Source: Lysinibacillus piscis (GTDB lineage: Bacteria > Bacillota > Bacilli > Bacillales_A > Planococcaceae). From it: 64,000 nucleotides of DNA. The notes under the pieces were generated by a model. The model had not been told where the DNA came from. It saw only the letters and a list, made by a program, of their open reading frames with translations, and ran no database searches. Below, in pieces: positions 18,387 through 26,611 of this stretch (position 1 is the stretch's first letter; each line of letters begins with the position of its first letter). The translations under genes and the position numbers were made by a program. The stretch spans positions 144,598-208,597 of the forward strand of contig NZ_BRZA01000004.1 of assembly GCF_026012395.1 (NCBI RefSeq). Direction: 5' to 3'.

Positions 18387-18923
18387 ATGAATACAAAAAA
18401 TTTAGTATTATTGGCTTTATTAGTAGGTGTCGGCGCGGCGCTATATGTTGTCACACCTGGAATGGTCAATGGCATGAAGCCTGACTTTATGCTAACGATG
18501 ATGTTTATTGGAATTTTATTATTTCCAACTGTAAAAGAAACATTTTTGTTATCCGTAACAACTGGTGTACTTTCTGGTTTATTTACAACATTTCCAGCAG
18601 GTCTTGTACCGAATATTATCGATAAAACCATTACAGGCTTCGTATTTTTACTGATTTTACTGATGATTAAAAAGTTAGCAAACCATCTTGCTATGTCGGC
18701 TGCTTTAGTTGGCTTAGGAACCGTTATATCAGGCACTGTCTTTTTATCAGTAGCGTTATTTATTTTCAACGCTAATGTCGGCGCAACATTCTCTATGCTT
18801 TTTGTAGGGGTTGTGCTTCCAGCAGTTGCATTTAATGTGGTCGCATTCATTATCATTTATCCGATTGTGGTCAAGCTGACAAAACGAGCAAAATTTACAA
18901 CAGCCCTTTCACAAATTTCATAA
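18387..18923 (+). CDS. trpP: Probable tryptophan transporter TrpP (YhaG-like)
   Basis: 178-residue membrane protein with five or six hydrophobic segments spread over the whole length. The sequence MNTKNLVLLALLVGVGAALY and the gap-free hydrophobic pattern match TrpP, and the gene order hit-trpP-yhaH-scoC is that of B. subtilis. It is expected to carry tryptophan across the cytoplasmic membrane. Its leader holds a row of GAG/TAG triplets that overlap the ribosome binding site, a feature of TRAP-controlled genes, which independently supports the assignment. Confidence 0.85.
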   Translation: MNTKNLVLLALLVGVGAALYVVTPGMVNGMKPDFMLTMMFIGILLFPTVKETFLLSVTTGVLSGLFTTFPAGLVPNIIDKTITGFVFLLILLMIKKLANHLAMSAALVGLGTVISGTVFLSVALFIFNANVGATFSMLFVGVVLPAVAFNVVAFIIIYPIVVKLTKRAKFTTALSQIS

Positions 18924-18940
18924 AATGTACTATAAAATAG

Positions 18941-18980
18941 GAAGCGAAACAGTGAAAATCACTTGTTTCGCTTCTTTTTG
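18941..18980 (+). terminator. Terminator after trpP
   Basis: Stem GAAGCGAAACAGTG paired with CACTTGTTTCGCTTC (one bulge), followed by TTTTTG. Confidence 0.85.
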
Positions 18981-19045
18981 CTTTTAGAATCAATGCCTTA
19001 CATGGTTTAATAATACTTAACATACTTAGAAATGAGGTCATTTAT

Positions 19046-19441
19046 ATGAAAGCAAAACCTTTTTTAGTTGGACTTGCAGCTGGTATCGTTGGTGGAGCAG
19101 CAGCTATACTTTTCTCTACACCTCAATCGGGACAAGATTTACGTACTACTTTGTGTACAAACTTTTCAACAACGAAGGAAAAAATGTCAGATGTGCGCCA
19201 GCAAACAAAAGTTGTGAATCAATCTATTCAAACATTCACAAATGAAGCGAAGAATAATATACCAAAAATAATAACGGATTTAAAGCAATCCATTACTACA
19301 TTCACCCAAGAAATTGAGCCGACAAAAAATAATTTGCAGCAGGATTTAGAGGCTTTACAGAAAAGTATTAGTGAAATCGAGCAAAACATAGCTCAATTCA
19401 CTGAAACCAAGAAAAAAACACAAAAAACGATAAGCAACTAA
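19046..19441 (+). CDS. yhaH: YtxH-domain protein (YhaH-like)
   Basis: 131 residues. A glycine/alanine-rich membrane-spanning N-terminus (about 4-26, FLVGLAAGIVGGAAAILF) is followed by a charged helical, coiled-coil-like region rich in Thr, Lys and Gln (about 40-131). This is the YtxH layout of small envelope-stress or general-stress proteins with unknown molecular role. It sits between trpP and scoC as in B. subtilis. The ATG at 19046 follows GAGGTC weakly; no alternative start. Confidence 0.82.
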   Translation: MKAKPFLVGLAAGIVGGAAAILFSTPQSGQDLRTTLCTNFSTTKEKMSDVRQQTKVVNQSIQTFTNEAKNNIPKIITDLKQSITTFTQEIEPTKNNLQQDLEALQKSISEIEQNIAQFTETKKKTQKTISN

Positions 19442-19587
19442 AGACCTTTAGCTAGTATCTAAAAAAGCAATTTTATATTAGAAAAAACAAGAATACTATT
19501 ATTTTTTAATTATTTAATTTTTCTAACTTTAAAGTTTTTTCCTTTACTGCTATAATAATTTTAAAATGATAAAGAAAGCAGTGGGTG

Positions 19588-20148
19588 ATGGCTTTGTCAG
19601 AGGAATTATATACAAAAAAAGAAGCAATGCTTTACAGCCAAAGAATTGCACAATTATCAAAGGCTTTATGGAAAGCCGTTGAAAAAGATTGGCAACAATG
19701 GATTAAACCCTATGATTTAAATATTAATGAACATCATATTTTATGGATTTCATACCATTTAAAAGGTGCATCTATTTCCGATGTAGCCAAATTTGGTGTG
19801 ATGCACGTTTCAACAGCTTTCAACTTTTCCAAAAAGCTAGAAGAACGTGGCTTTCTAAATTTTTCAAAGCGTGATGATGATAAACGTAACACATATGTTG
19901 AGCTAACAGCTGAAGGAACGGCACTTATTATTGAAATGAACAATAATTACCATAACACGTTCCATTCTGTACTAGAGGGCTCATTGCCTTTAAAAGAGTT
20001 ATATGGCCGCTTCCCAGACTTTTTGGATATAATGGCGGTTATTCGTAATATTTATGGGGACGATTTCATTGATATTTTTGAACGTTCATTTAGAAATTTC
20101 CGTGAATCCTTCGATACATTAGAAGAACAACCAACTGTCAATAGTTAA
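19588..20148 (+). CDS. scoC: MarR-family transition-state regulator ScoC/Hpr
   Basis: About 186 residues. A winged-helix MarR domain occupies roughly 25-140, with the recognition region [29 protein letters not shown] and wing [14 protein letters not shown]. The N-terminal [29 protein letters not shown] is highly typical of ScoC/Hpr, the repressor of extracellular protease and sporulation genes in B. subtilis. GTG 19585 and ATG 19588 are both possible. Gene order with yhaH and prsA is conserved. Confidence 0.92.
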   Translation: MALSEELYTKKEAMLYSQRIAQLSKALWKAVEKDWQQWIKPYDLNINEHHILWISYHLKGASISDVAKFGVMHVSTAFNFSKKLEERGFLNFSKRDDDKRNTYVELTAEGTALIIEMNNNYHNTFHSVLEGSLPLKELYGRFPDFLDIMAVIRNIYGDDFIDIFERSFRNFRESFDTLEEQPTVNS

Positions 20149-20156
20149 ACCAAAAC

Positions 20157-20191
20157 AACACAAATCTACCTTCGATTTGTGTTGCTTTTTT
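20157..20191 (+). terminator. Terminator after scoC
   Basis: Perfect 10-bp stem AACACAAATC/GATTTGTGTT with a 7-base loop, followed by GCTTTTTT. Confidence 0.88.
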
Positions 20192-20287
20192 ATGTATATT
20201 CCCACCTTTACAGCAATGAATAACCATGATAATCTTGTTGCACAGCATAAGTAACAAGCTGAAATTTTTTCGGAGTTGATTCAAGCC

Positions 20288-20833
20288 ATGCATTGCTGGA
20301 AAATATTAAATCTGAGACATCATTATGGCATTACACGTATTGTGATTCTTGCAGCCATTATTTTTTTTATGGTGTTTTCCTTTTCCTATGTCACATTAAA
20401 TTTAACTCATCATGAGCCCTATACAGATCGATTATTTTGGTTATTTATTTTAACACTAATAGTGCTTTATCCTATTCACAAACTTTTACATTTTTTAGCT
20501 CTATCAGATTTACGTGCCTATTTAAAATTACGCATACGCCTTCATTTTCATGTGTTGCCTGTTTTACATATGCGTATTCGAGAGCCTTTACCAAAGAATC
20601 GTTATATCATTGCCTTACTAACACCTTTTATCGTCATCAATATATGTATACTATTAGTTATCTATTTTTTCCCTTCATACACACACTATGGTACATTACT
20701 ATTAGCGTGTCATTGTAGCCTTTGTTCTATCGATATGCTCTATGTGAAATTTTTACTAAAATCGCCAAAAAACTCTCAAATAGAAGAAACACCAAAAGGC
20801 TATGAAATTTTAGTACCACCATCTATACCGTAG
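20288..20833 (+). CDS. DUF3267-like membrane protein
   Basis: About 181 residues with four hydrophobic segments (roughly residues 14-38, 50-68, 105-128 and 133-152). The second carries PIHKLLHFLAL, which resembles the degenerate H-x-x-x-H helix of DUF3267 metallopeptidase-like membrane proteins, but the glutamate of a true HExxH is missing, so protease activity is doubtful. Start: ATG 20288 after CGGAG; TTG 20276 lies too close to that site. Position between scoC and prsA agrees with small yha genes of B. subtilis. Function unknown. Confidence 0.65.
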   Translation: MHCWKILNLRHHYGITRIVILAAIIFFMVFSFSYVTLNLTHHEPYTDRLFWLFILTLIVLYPIHKLLHFLALSDLRAYLKLRIRLHFHVLPVLHMRIREPLPKNRYIIALLTPFIVINICILLVIYFFPSYTHYGTLLLACHCSLCSIDMLYVKFLLKSPKNSQIEETPKGYEILVPPSIP

Positions 20834-20903
20834 TCATCTAAAACTTGTATTTTATTGATGCTTTTTGTTATGCTATTAATTATTGAGGAAGGGAGGAATA
20901 GAT

Positions 20904-21089
20904 TTGCTATTAACAATTGTAGTAGTCTTCTCGGTACTATACTTATTCCAAATTAACCGTATGACATATGCGCTATGTATGCGACGCGAAATCCCAGAAG
21001 AAAACCAACCTAAAATATTCCGAACTATAAATATACTAATCACTATTTTACTTGTCTCATTCTATATTGAAATTTTATATGCAGTCTAA
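20904..21089 (+). CDS. Small two-helix membrane protein
   Basis: 61 residues if started at TTG 20904, 6-7 bases after GGGAGG; an upstream TTG (20883) has no site. Two hydrophobic segments (about 1-14 and 42-58) flank a charged loop with MRREIPEENQPK. No family recognised with certainty. It lies just before the YjcZ-type gene and prsA, on the plus strand, and ends shortly before a terminator hairpin. Confidence 0.6.
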   Translation: MLLTIVVVFSVLYLFQINRMTYALCMRREIPEENQPKIFRTINILITILLVSFYIEILYAV

Positions 21090-21120
21090 CTTGAATCTTA
21101 ACCAATAGAATATTTTCATG

Positions 21121-21154
21121 TAAAAAGCTAAGGATACATTCATCCTTAGCTTTC
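21121..21154 (-). terminator. Terminator of the YjcZ-type gene (probably bidirectional)
   Basis: 12-bp perfect stem AAAGCTAAGGAT/ATCCTTAGCTTT with a 6-base loop; on the minus strand it is followed by TTTTTA. Confidence 0.88.
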
Positions 21155-21159
21155 GTTGT

Positions 21160-21264
21160 TTAGTATAGGAACGCTGCTCCTACAATGATTAACAAAATAA
21201 ATAGCACAACTAATAAAGCAAAGCCTGAGCCGTAGCCACCGCCACCATATCCTCCGTTGCTCAT
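21160..21264 (-). CDS. YjcZ-family sporulation peptide
   Basis: 34-residue peptide not covered by usual size cut-offs. It begins [19 protein letters not shown] and ends in a hydrophobic helix ([14 protein letters not shown]). This Gly/Tyr-rich head plus single membrane helix is the YjcZ/sporulation-peptide pattern seen in many bacilli. The ATG at 21264 follows GGGGGGTGAAGTT, an excellent site. A perfect terminator lies directly downstream. Probably expressed in the sporangium and membrane-bound; role unknown. Confidence 0.85.
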   Translation of the reverse strand: MSNGGYGGGGYGSGFALLVVLFILLIIVGAAFLY

Positions 21265-21408
21265 AACTTCACCCCCCTTCTTTCTTCTATCCTATGCGTC
21301 TAAAAAATCAACATTTAGGCGATATTCAAAGGGGAACCATTTTTGTTTTGAGAGCGTTTATGTTATAGTAAAAAACGGACGAAAAAATGTTAGGAGCGTA
21401 TATTTATT

Positions 21409-22335
21409 ATGAAAAAAACAGTTTTATCTTTAACATTAGCAGCTTCTGTATTAACACTAGGTGCTTGTAGCGGTGGCGATGACAAAGCATTAGTCACTTC
21501 TAAAATTGGTGATATTTCAATTGGTGAATTCAATGAAACAGCAAAAAATTTAGCAGGTGCTAAAATATTACAACAAATGGTGACTGAAAAAGTATTAGCG
21601 GATAAATACAAAGTATCCGATAAAGAAATCCAAGAAGCTTATGATTCAGTAGCTGCACAATTGGGTGACAACTTTGCACAGGCACTTAAACAATATGGTA
21701 TGACAGAGGATAGCTTTAAAGAGTCTTTACGTGTAGAATTACTTCAAGATAAAGCCTTGGAAGAAACATTAGATACGAAAAAATATTACGAGCAAATGAA
21801 ATCCGAATTAAACGCACGTCATATTTTAGTTGCTGACCAAGAAACAGCAAGAGCCGTAATTGAAAAATTAAAAAGTGGTGCAGCCTTTGCAGATGTAGCA
21901 AAAGAATATTCTACAGATACAGGTTCTAAAGAAAAAGGCGGCGAGCTTGGTTGGTTCTCTGTTGGTGCAATGGTCGATGAATTTAATGATGCAGCATACG
22001 AATTACCATTAAATACGATTAGTGAACCTGTTAAATCGGCATTTGGTTATCATATTATCGAAGTAACAGATAAACGTGATGTAAAAGATATCGGTTCATA
22101 TGAAGAAGAAAAAGAAAAAATTAGTCAAACAATGCTTGGCAAGTTAAAACAATCAGATGAATTCCAAACAAAGGCACAGGATATTGTGGCAAAGTTAATC
22201 AAAGAAGCTAATTTCAAAACATCTGATAAAAATCTACAAGGTGCTTTAGATACATTAAGTATGACAAGCGAAGAACAAGCAAAAGCAGCTGAAGAAGCAG
22301 CTAAAAAGGAAGAAAAGAAAGAAGATAAAAAATAA
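21409..22335 (+). CDS. prsA: Foldase PrsA (peptidyl-prolyl isomerase lipoprotein)
   Basis: 308-residue lipoprotein anchored outside the membrane, helping exported proteins fold. Signal peptide with lipobox LTLGAC (Cys20). The central parvulin-type domain (about residues 134-224) reads ARHILVADQETA, then KEKGGELGWF and FGYHIIEVTD; flanking NC domains are helical. The C-terminus is a run of Glu, Lys and Ala. Essential in B. subtilis for PBPs and secreted enzymes. Gene order prsA-yhaM (convergent) is conserved. Confidence 0.96.
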   Translation: MKKTVLSLTLAASVLTLGACSGGDDKALVTSKIGDISIGEFNETAKNLAGAKILQQMVTEKVLADKYKVSDKEIQEAYDSVAAQLGDNFAQALKQYGMTEDSFKESLRVELLQDKALEETLDTKKYYEQMKSELNARHILVADQETARAVIEKLKSGAAFADVAKEYSTDTGSKEKGGELGWFSVGAMVDEFNDAAYELPLNTISEPVKSAFGYHIIEVTDKRDVKDIGSYEEEKEKISQTMLGKLKQSDEFQTKAQDIVAKLIKEANFKTSDKNLQGALDTLSMTSEEQAKAAEEAAKKEEKKEDKK

Positions 22336-22348
22336 TTATCTTAAACAA

Positions 22349-22392
22349 AAAGGCAACTATGTTATTTCTCAACATGGTTGCCCTTTCTTTTG
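22349..22392. terminator. Terminator between prsA and yhaM
   Basis: Hairpin AGGCAAC...GTTGCCC with an inner ATGTT/AACAT pair, A run on the left and CTTTCTTTT on the right; fits both converging genes. Confidence 0.75.
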
Positions 22393-22393
22393 C

Positions 22394-23329
22394 TTAAATC
22401 GTTGGCTTATAAAATGAACGGTTATCGAGTGGGAATAATCTTTCTGTAAATTCACCAGGCGTTGTTTTTTGCAACGCTCTTGTTAACATATTCATCTTTG
22501 CATCAATATTATCAATATAATGTAAGATTTCTGCCTCTTGAATCATTGGCTTCTTTGGACTACCCCATTCTTCCTTACCATGGTGTGCCAGTACCATATG
22601 TTGAAGCAGCATGACTTCTTCTCCTTCAATTTGTAGCTCGCTCGCTACTTTTGCAATTTCATTGACCATAATCGTAATATGACCAAGTAAATTCCCTTCT
22701 ATTGTATACGTTGTCGCAACAGGTCCTGATAGCTCAATCACTTTACCAATATCATGTAAAATAATGCCTGCATACAATAAATCGCGATTTAATGTTGGAT
22801 ATAAATCAGCAATTGCTTTCCCTAAACGAAGCATGGATACCATATGATCAAGCAAGCCTGAAGCGTAATCATGATGATTTTTCGTAGCTGCTGGATAAAC
22901 TAAAATAGCCTCTTGATGCTTTTTAATCGTTGCACGTGTAATGCGTGAGATATTTGGATTTTTAATGTCGAAGAAAAACTGTGTAAGCTCCTCATATAAT
23001 TGTTCTTTCGGTGTTGAGGAAGATGGAACTAAATCATGAATCGCTATTCCTTCTTCTGGTTTAGCTACACGAATCGCTTTAATACGTAATTGATTTTTCC
23101 CTCGATAATCGTGAATTTCGCCACCAACACGTACAATCGTCTCAGCACGATACATATTTTCATGTTCCTCATTTGTATCCCATAGCTTTGCCTCAATATC
23201 ACCACTTTTATCTTGTAAAATGAGTGACATAAATGGTTTACCAACAGTTGTAACTCCTTTTGTTGCTTGTTTAATTAATAAAAATTGATCTACGGCTTCT
23301 CCAACCTGGAGTGTTGTAATTCCTTTCAT
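22394..23329 (-). CDS. yhaM: 3'-5' exoribonuclease YhaM
   Basis: 311 residues. An N-terminal OB-fold nucleic-acid-binding domain (about 10-95) is followed by an HD phosphohydrolase-type nuclease domain (about 145-280) with [22 protein letters not shown] (the HD pair) and [12 protein letters not shown]. YhaM removes a few bases from RNA 3' ends, for example at terminators. The C-terminal [11 protein letters not shown] is typical. Start follows GGGCGTG weakly; the divergent side holds no good alternative. Confidence 0.95.
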   Translation of the reverse strand: MKGITTLQVGEAVDQFLLIKQATKGVTTVGKPFMSLILQDKSGDIEAKLWDTNEEHENMYRAETIVRVGGEIHDYRGKNQLRIKAIRVAKPEEGIAIHDLVPSSSTPKEQLYEELTQFFFDIKNPNISRITRATIKKHQEAILVYPAATKNHHDYASGLLDHMVSMLRLGKAIADLYPTLNRDLLYAGIILHDIGKVIELSGPVATTYTIEGNLLGHITIMVNEIAKVASELQIEGEEVMLLQHMVLAHHGKEEWGSPKKPMIQEAEILHYIDNIDAKMNMLTRALQKTTPGEFTERLFPLDNRSFYKPTI

Positions 23330-23636
23330 CTCGCCGTCACGCCCCTTTCATTACACATATCCATCACGATTTATTGTATTTCGATGATTACCCAATTCGT
23401 GACATTTACTATGGTTTTCATCTTGCTTCAGGTGCCCTATTAGCTACTGAATCAAGTAAAAATAAAACATTCGGTATTCATATTGTACCATTTTACGCCT
23501 CTATTTTCGATTAAATACCTTGTCTCAAATTTTCCACAATTTTCGAAATTTATTAAATGATATGTTAGTTTTCTCGTGAAGTTTATCCAGCTTCTAGGTA
23601 TAATAACGATATACTTCAATAAAGGGTGGGTTTAAA

Positions 23637-23822
23637 ATGGAGAATTATCGTTTTACAGCTTTTGAAAAAACAGGGGAAACATTATTTGATGAAGTTTGGA
23701 CATTTGAAAACGATGCAGCAGCTAAAATCAATGGACAACAACAAATTGAAGAAAAAGGTGTAGCTGAAAAAACACATCGTCTTGTCAACGCAGCTGGCAA
23801 ATTAATTTTATTCCATGTATAA
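23637..23822 (+). CDS. yhzD: YhzD-like small protein
   Basis: 61-residue soluble protein beginning MENYRFTAFEKTGETLFDE and ending in KLILFHV. The pattern of short beta strands and one helix (AAAKINGQQQIEEKGV) matches the YhzD family, which is small, conserved in bacilli and uncharacterised. ATG 23637 lies 8 bases after AAAGGGTGG. A hairpin follows directly. In B. subtilis yhzD is also in the yha region. Confidence 0.8.
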   Translation: MENYRFTAFEKTGETLFDEVWTFENDAAAKINGQQQIEEKGVAEKTHRLVNAAGKLILFHV

Positions 23823-23823
23823 G

Positions 23824-23866
23824 AACAAGCTGGTGAAGGAGGCTCTTTCACCAGCTTGTTGAAACT
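23824..23866 (+). terminator. Hairpin after yhzD, probable terminator
   Basis: 14-bp stem AACAAGCTGGTGAA/TTCACCAGCTTGTT (23824-23837 and 23847-23860). The T run after it is weak, so it may act as a 3' end stabiliser instead. The rest of the gap to 24095 shows no gene. Confidence 0.65.
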
Positions 23867-24095
23867 TATGTATATCTAATCCGTATATATACTTGTAGCA
23901 ACATGATACAAGAAGGAGAAACGATTTTATTTTGAATCACTGACTGAAAAAGCTCTTATTTTTCGTTTACATCATAATGATAGCTGAAACATACTATTCA
24001 ACGATGATGTTTGAGTCTAAGCTTCCGCCTCGTCTACAAATACAGACTGCGCAAATAGCTCCTCAAGCCATTGTCCATATGCGGTAACAAAGATT

Positions 24096-24137
24096 AACAA
24101 AAAAAGACTGTTGATGCGTATTGTATCAACAGTCTCT
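24096..24137 (-). terminator. Terminator of the enoyl-CoA hydratase gene
   Basis: Stem AGACTGTTGAT/ATCAACAGTCT (24105-24115 and 24125-24135), followed on the minus strand by seven T residues. Confidence 0.85.
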
Positions 24138-24140
24138 TCT

Positions 24141-24923
24141 TTATTTACCTACAAAAGCGGGCCTTCTTTTTGCTACAAATGCTTGAATTCCCTCTAAATG
24201 ATCAGCTGTTTTACGCATAGCAGATTGTCCCTCTGCCTCCATGGCTAAAATGCTTTCTAACTGTGGCAAATTTTGTGTATGCAAAATTTTCTTCGTTGTT
24301 ATCATGGCAGTCAATGGAGAGGCAAGTAATTTTGCGACAAGTTGGTCAGCTACCGCAAATACAGTACCATCTGGCGCAATATGATCAATTAAACCGGCAT
24401 CCAATGCCTCTGCGGCCGTTAAAACTTTGCCCTCCCAAATCAATTGCTTCGCTTTTACTGTACCAACACGTTCCCTCATAAAGAAATGACCACCACCATC
24501 TGGAATCAAACCAATGCCGATAAAATTCATCGCTAGCTTACTATTCTCACATGCCACGATTATATCTGCACCTAATGTTAAACTAAAGCCTAAGCCAGCC
24601 GATGCACCATGTACTGCTGCTATTACAATCATTGGCAATTGATAATAAGCCTTTGCAATACGTGTTAAATACGTCATAGCCACATCTATATCAAGCGGTT
24701 GATTTGTATCCAGCATTGCTTTAATATCGCCACCCGCTGAAAATACTTTTCCTTCCCCTCGAATGACAAGCACTTGCATCTCCTGCTCTTGCTGTAATGC
24801 CTCAAAGCAATCTGCTAGCTCTCGCATCATAACAGCATCCATTGCATTCATTGCCTGTGGTCGATTTAACGTCAATATCCCATAACGCCCTAATTTTTCT
24901 AAAGTAATTGTTGAAAATTCCAT
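24141..24923 (-). CDS. yhaR: Enoyl-CoA hydratase/isomerase family protein (YhaR-like)
   Basis: 260-residue crotonase-fold enzyme. Oxyanion-hole segments are SAGGDIKAML (about residues 60-69) and AVHGASAGLGFSLTL (about 102-116). The catalytic Glu pair of classical hydratases is not clearly both present (the second region reads IGIGLIPDGGGHFFM with Asp at the usual Glu), so it may be an isomerase or another crotonase activity. Start: ATG 24923 after GGGGGTGT; the ATG/GTG further upstream has no site. B. subtilis yhaR occupies the same neighbourhood. Confidence 0.85.
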   Translation of the reverse strand: MEFSTITLEKLGRYGILTLNRPQAMNAMDAVMMRELADCFEALQQEQEMQVLVIRGEGKVFSAGGDIKAMLDTNQPLDIDVAMTYLTRIAKAYYQLPMIVIAAVHGASAGLGFSLTLGADIIVACENSKLAMNFIGIGLIPDGGGHFFMRERVGTVKAKQLIWEGKVLTAAEALDAGLIDHIAPDGTVFAVADQLVAKLLASPLTAMITTKKILHTQNLPQLESILAMEAEGQSAMRKTADHLEGIQAFVAKRRPAFVGK

Positions 24924-25052
24924 TCTGACACCCCCGAAAATATGAATAACCATTCATTTATAATTATTCGTGTTCGATTGAAAAACTCCTTCTTTTCTAC
25001 GCAAAAATTGTACACAATATGCTATATTTAAGGGCGAAAGGTGGTTAATGAT

Positions 25053-26018
25053 GTGACACAAAAAGATTATCGCATATTACTTTATTATAAATATATTGCT
25101 ATCGAGGCCCCTGAAGCGTTTGCTGCTGAACATTTGACACTTTGCAACGAAATTGGGCTACTTGGGCGAATTTTAGTTGGCTATGAAGGAATTAATGGTA
25201 CTGTTTCTGGTACAATTGCTCAAACAGAAGCCTATATGAATCAGATGAAGGCGGACGTTCGCTTCCATGATATTATGTGGAAAATAGATGAAGCAGATGG
25301 ACATGCCTTCAAAAAAATGCATGTGCGTCCACGTCGTGAAATTGTTCACCTTGGTTTAGAGCAGGATATTAATCCATTAGAAATAACAGGTGATTATTTG
25401 TCGCCAAAGGAATTTATGTCACGTATGCAGGAGGACAATACCATTATTATTGATGCACGAAATGATTACGAATTTGATTTAGGTCATTTTCGTGGAGCTA
25501 TTCGTCCTGATATCGAAAACTTCCGTGACCTGCCTACTTGGATGGATGCACATAAAGAAGAATTTGAGGGCAAACATATTTTGACGTATTGTACAGGTGG
25601 CATTCGCTGTGAGAAATTTTCAGGCTGGCTGAAACGTGAGGGCTATGGGGAAAGTGTTGGTCAATTGCACGGTGGCATTGCGACCTATGCGAAAGATCCT
25701 GAAGTAAAGGGCCAATTATGGGATGGACAAATGTTTGTCTTTGACCGTCGTCGTAGTGTGCCAATCAATCAAGTTGAACATGTTATTGTTGGGAAAGATT
25801 TCTTTACTGGCGAACCTTCTGAACGCTATACAAATTGCGCTAACCCAGCTTGTCATAAATTAATGCTTTGCGAGGAAAAACATGAGGCCTTCTATATGCG
25901 TAGCTGTTCGGACGATTGCCGTCGTGCTGAACGTAATTTCTTTGTAGAAGAAAATGATTGGACACCAGCGCAAGTAGAAGAACAAATTGCTAAAATTGCT
26001 CAACACCAAGGTCAATAA
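25053..26018 (+). CDS. trhO: tRNA uridine(34) hydroxylase TrhO (rhodanese family)
   Basis: About 321 residues. Layout of TrhO/YceA (YbfQ in B. subtilis): an N-terminal acylphosphatase-like domain ([13 protein letters not shown] to about residue 90), a rhodanese domain (about 120-225) with active-site Cys in [16 protein letters not shown], and a C-terminal Cys-rich tail ([21 protein letters not shown]) likely to bind zinc. It hydroxylates uridine 34 of certain tRNAs on the way to 5-methoxyuridine. I choose GTG 25053, 8 bases after AAAGGTGG; GTG 25041 overlaps that site. Confidence 0.93.
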   Translation: MTQKDYRILLYYKYIAIEAPEAFAAEHLTLCNEIGLLGRILVGYEGINGTVSGTIAQTEAYMNQMKADVRFHDIMWKIDEADGHAFKKMHVRPRREIVHLGLEQDINPLEITGDYLSPKEFMSRMQEDNTIIIDARNDYEFDLGHFRGAIRPDIENFRDLPTWMDAHKEEFEGKHILTYCTGGIRCEKFSGWLKREGYGESVGQLHGGIATYAKDPEVKGQLWDGQMFVFDRRRSVPINQVEHVIVGKDFFTGEPSERYTNCANPACHKLMLCEEKHEAFYMRSCSDDCRRAERNFFVEENDWTPAQVEEQIAKIAQHQGQ

Positions 26019-26245
26019 CAGAAAGTGATTCTTCAGCAATTTATCGATTGTCTACGAATCTTTTGTTTTTCAACGCGATGAACACACATCAGCTTACTAA
26101 ATGATGTGTGTTTTCTTTTTGTGAACGTTTTCATTGTCCTCCTCAAAAACACGAACAATAATTAATGTAAATAACAATAAAGTTCGTTTTAAAAACCATT
26201 CCTTGAAATCAATCACGATTATTTTGAAAAATTTTAGAAATATCA

Positions 26246-26275
26246 TTGACAAAGGTGAACAATACCGATTATGAT
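26246..26275 (+). promoter_or_regulatory. Sigma-A-type promoter of the serA leader
   Basis: TTGACA (26246-26251), an 18-base spacer and TATGAT (26270-26275), just upstream of the T-box leader. Confidence 0.55.
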
Positions 26276-26289
26276 GTTAACTAATTAAA

Positions 26290-26578
26290 TAATAAAAAAT
26301 ATAACGAGGGAGACACACTTAGCGTGAGGGCATCTCAAGAGAGCTGATGGTTGGTGTAAATCAGCGATGTTTACGATTAAGTTCCACTCCTGAATAGATA
26401 GGCCGAATATAGTAAGCCTATCCGTCCCATGCACGTTACGCATATAGCTAAGACTGCCTAAAATTGTCGCAATTTTCAGGTAGTGATTAAGGGTGGTACC
26501 GCGAACTCATGTTTATTACAGCCTTTCGCCCCTTACGACACAATCTTTGTGTTTGTAAGGCGTGAAAGGCTTTTCATT
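26290..26578 (+). promoter_or_regulatory. T-box riboswitch, serine-type, upstream of serA
   Basis: The leader contains a stem I region with AGAGAGCTGATGGTTGG, the conserved T-box AAGGGTGGTACCGCG (26489-26503), and a long terminator hairpin with arms GCCTTTCGCCCCTTAC and GTAAGGCGTGAAAGGC followed by TTTTCATTTT (26521-26574). In the specifier position the sequence TCC (26383-26385) precedes ACTCCTGAAT, the usual context after a specifier codon; TCC is a serine codon, which fits control of serine synthesis by uncharged tRNA-Ser. The specifier call is from pattern only. Confidence 0.9.
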
Positions 26579-26611
26579 TTATTTTACTTCAAAACAAAGG
26601 AGCTATTAAAA

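Noticed and set aside
18326..18856. 176-codon minus-strand frame opposite trpP
   Set aside because: Shadow of the hydrophobic trpP sequence; Thr/Asn/Lys-rich composition typical of antisense of membrane proteins.
26483..26611. N-terminal extension of serA from GTG 26483
   Set aside because: It reads through the T-box antiterminator and terminator; ATG 26612 has an ideal ribosome binding site.
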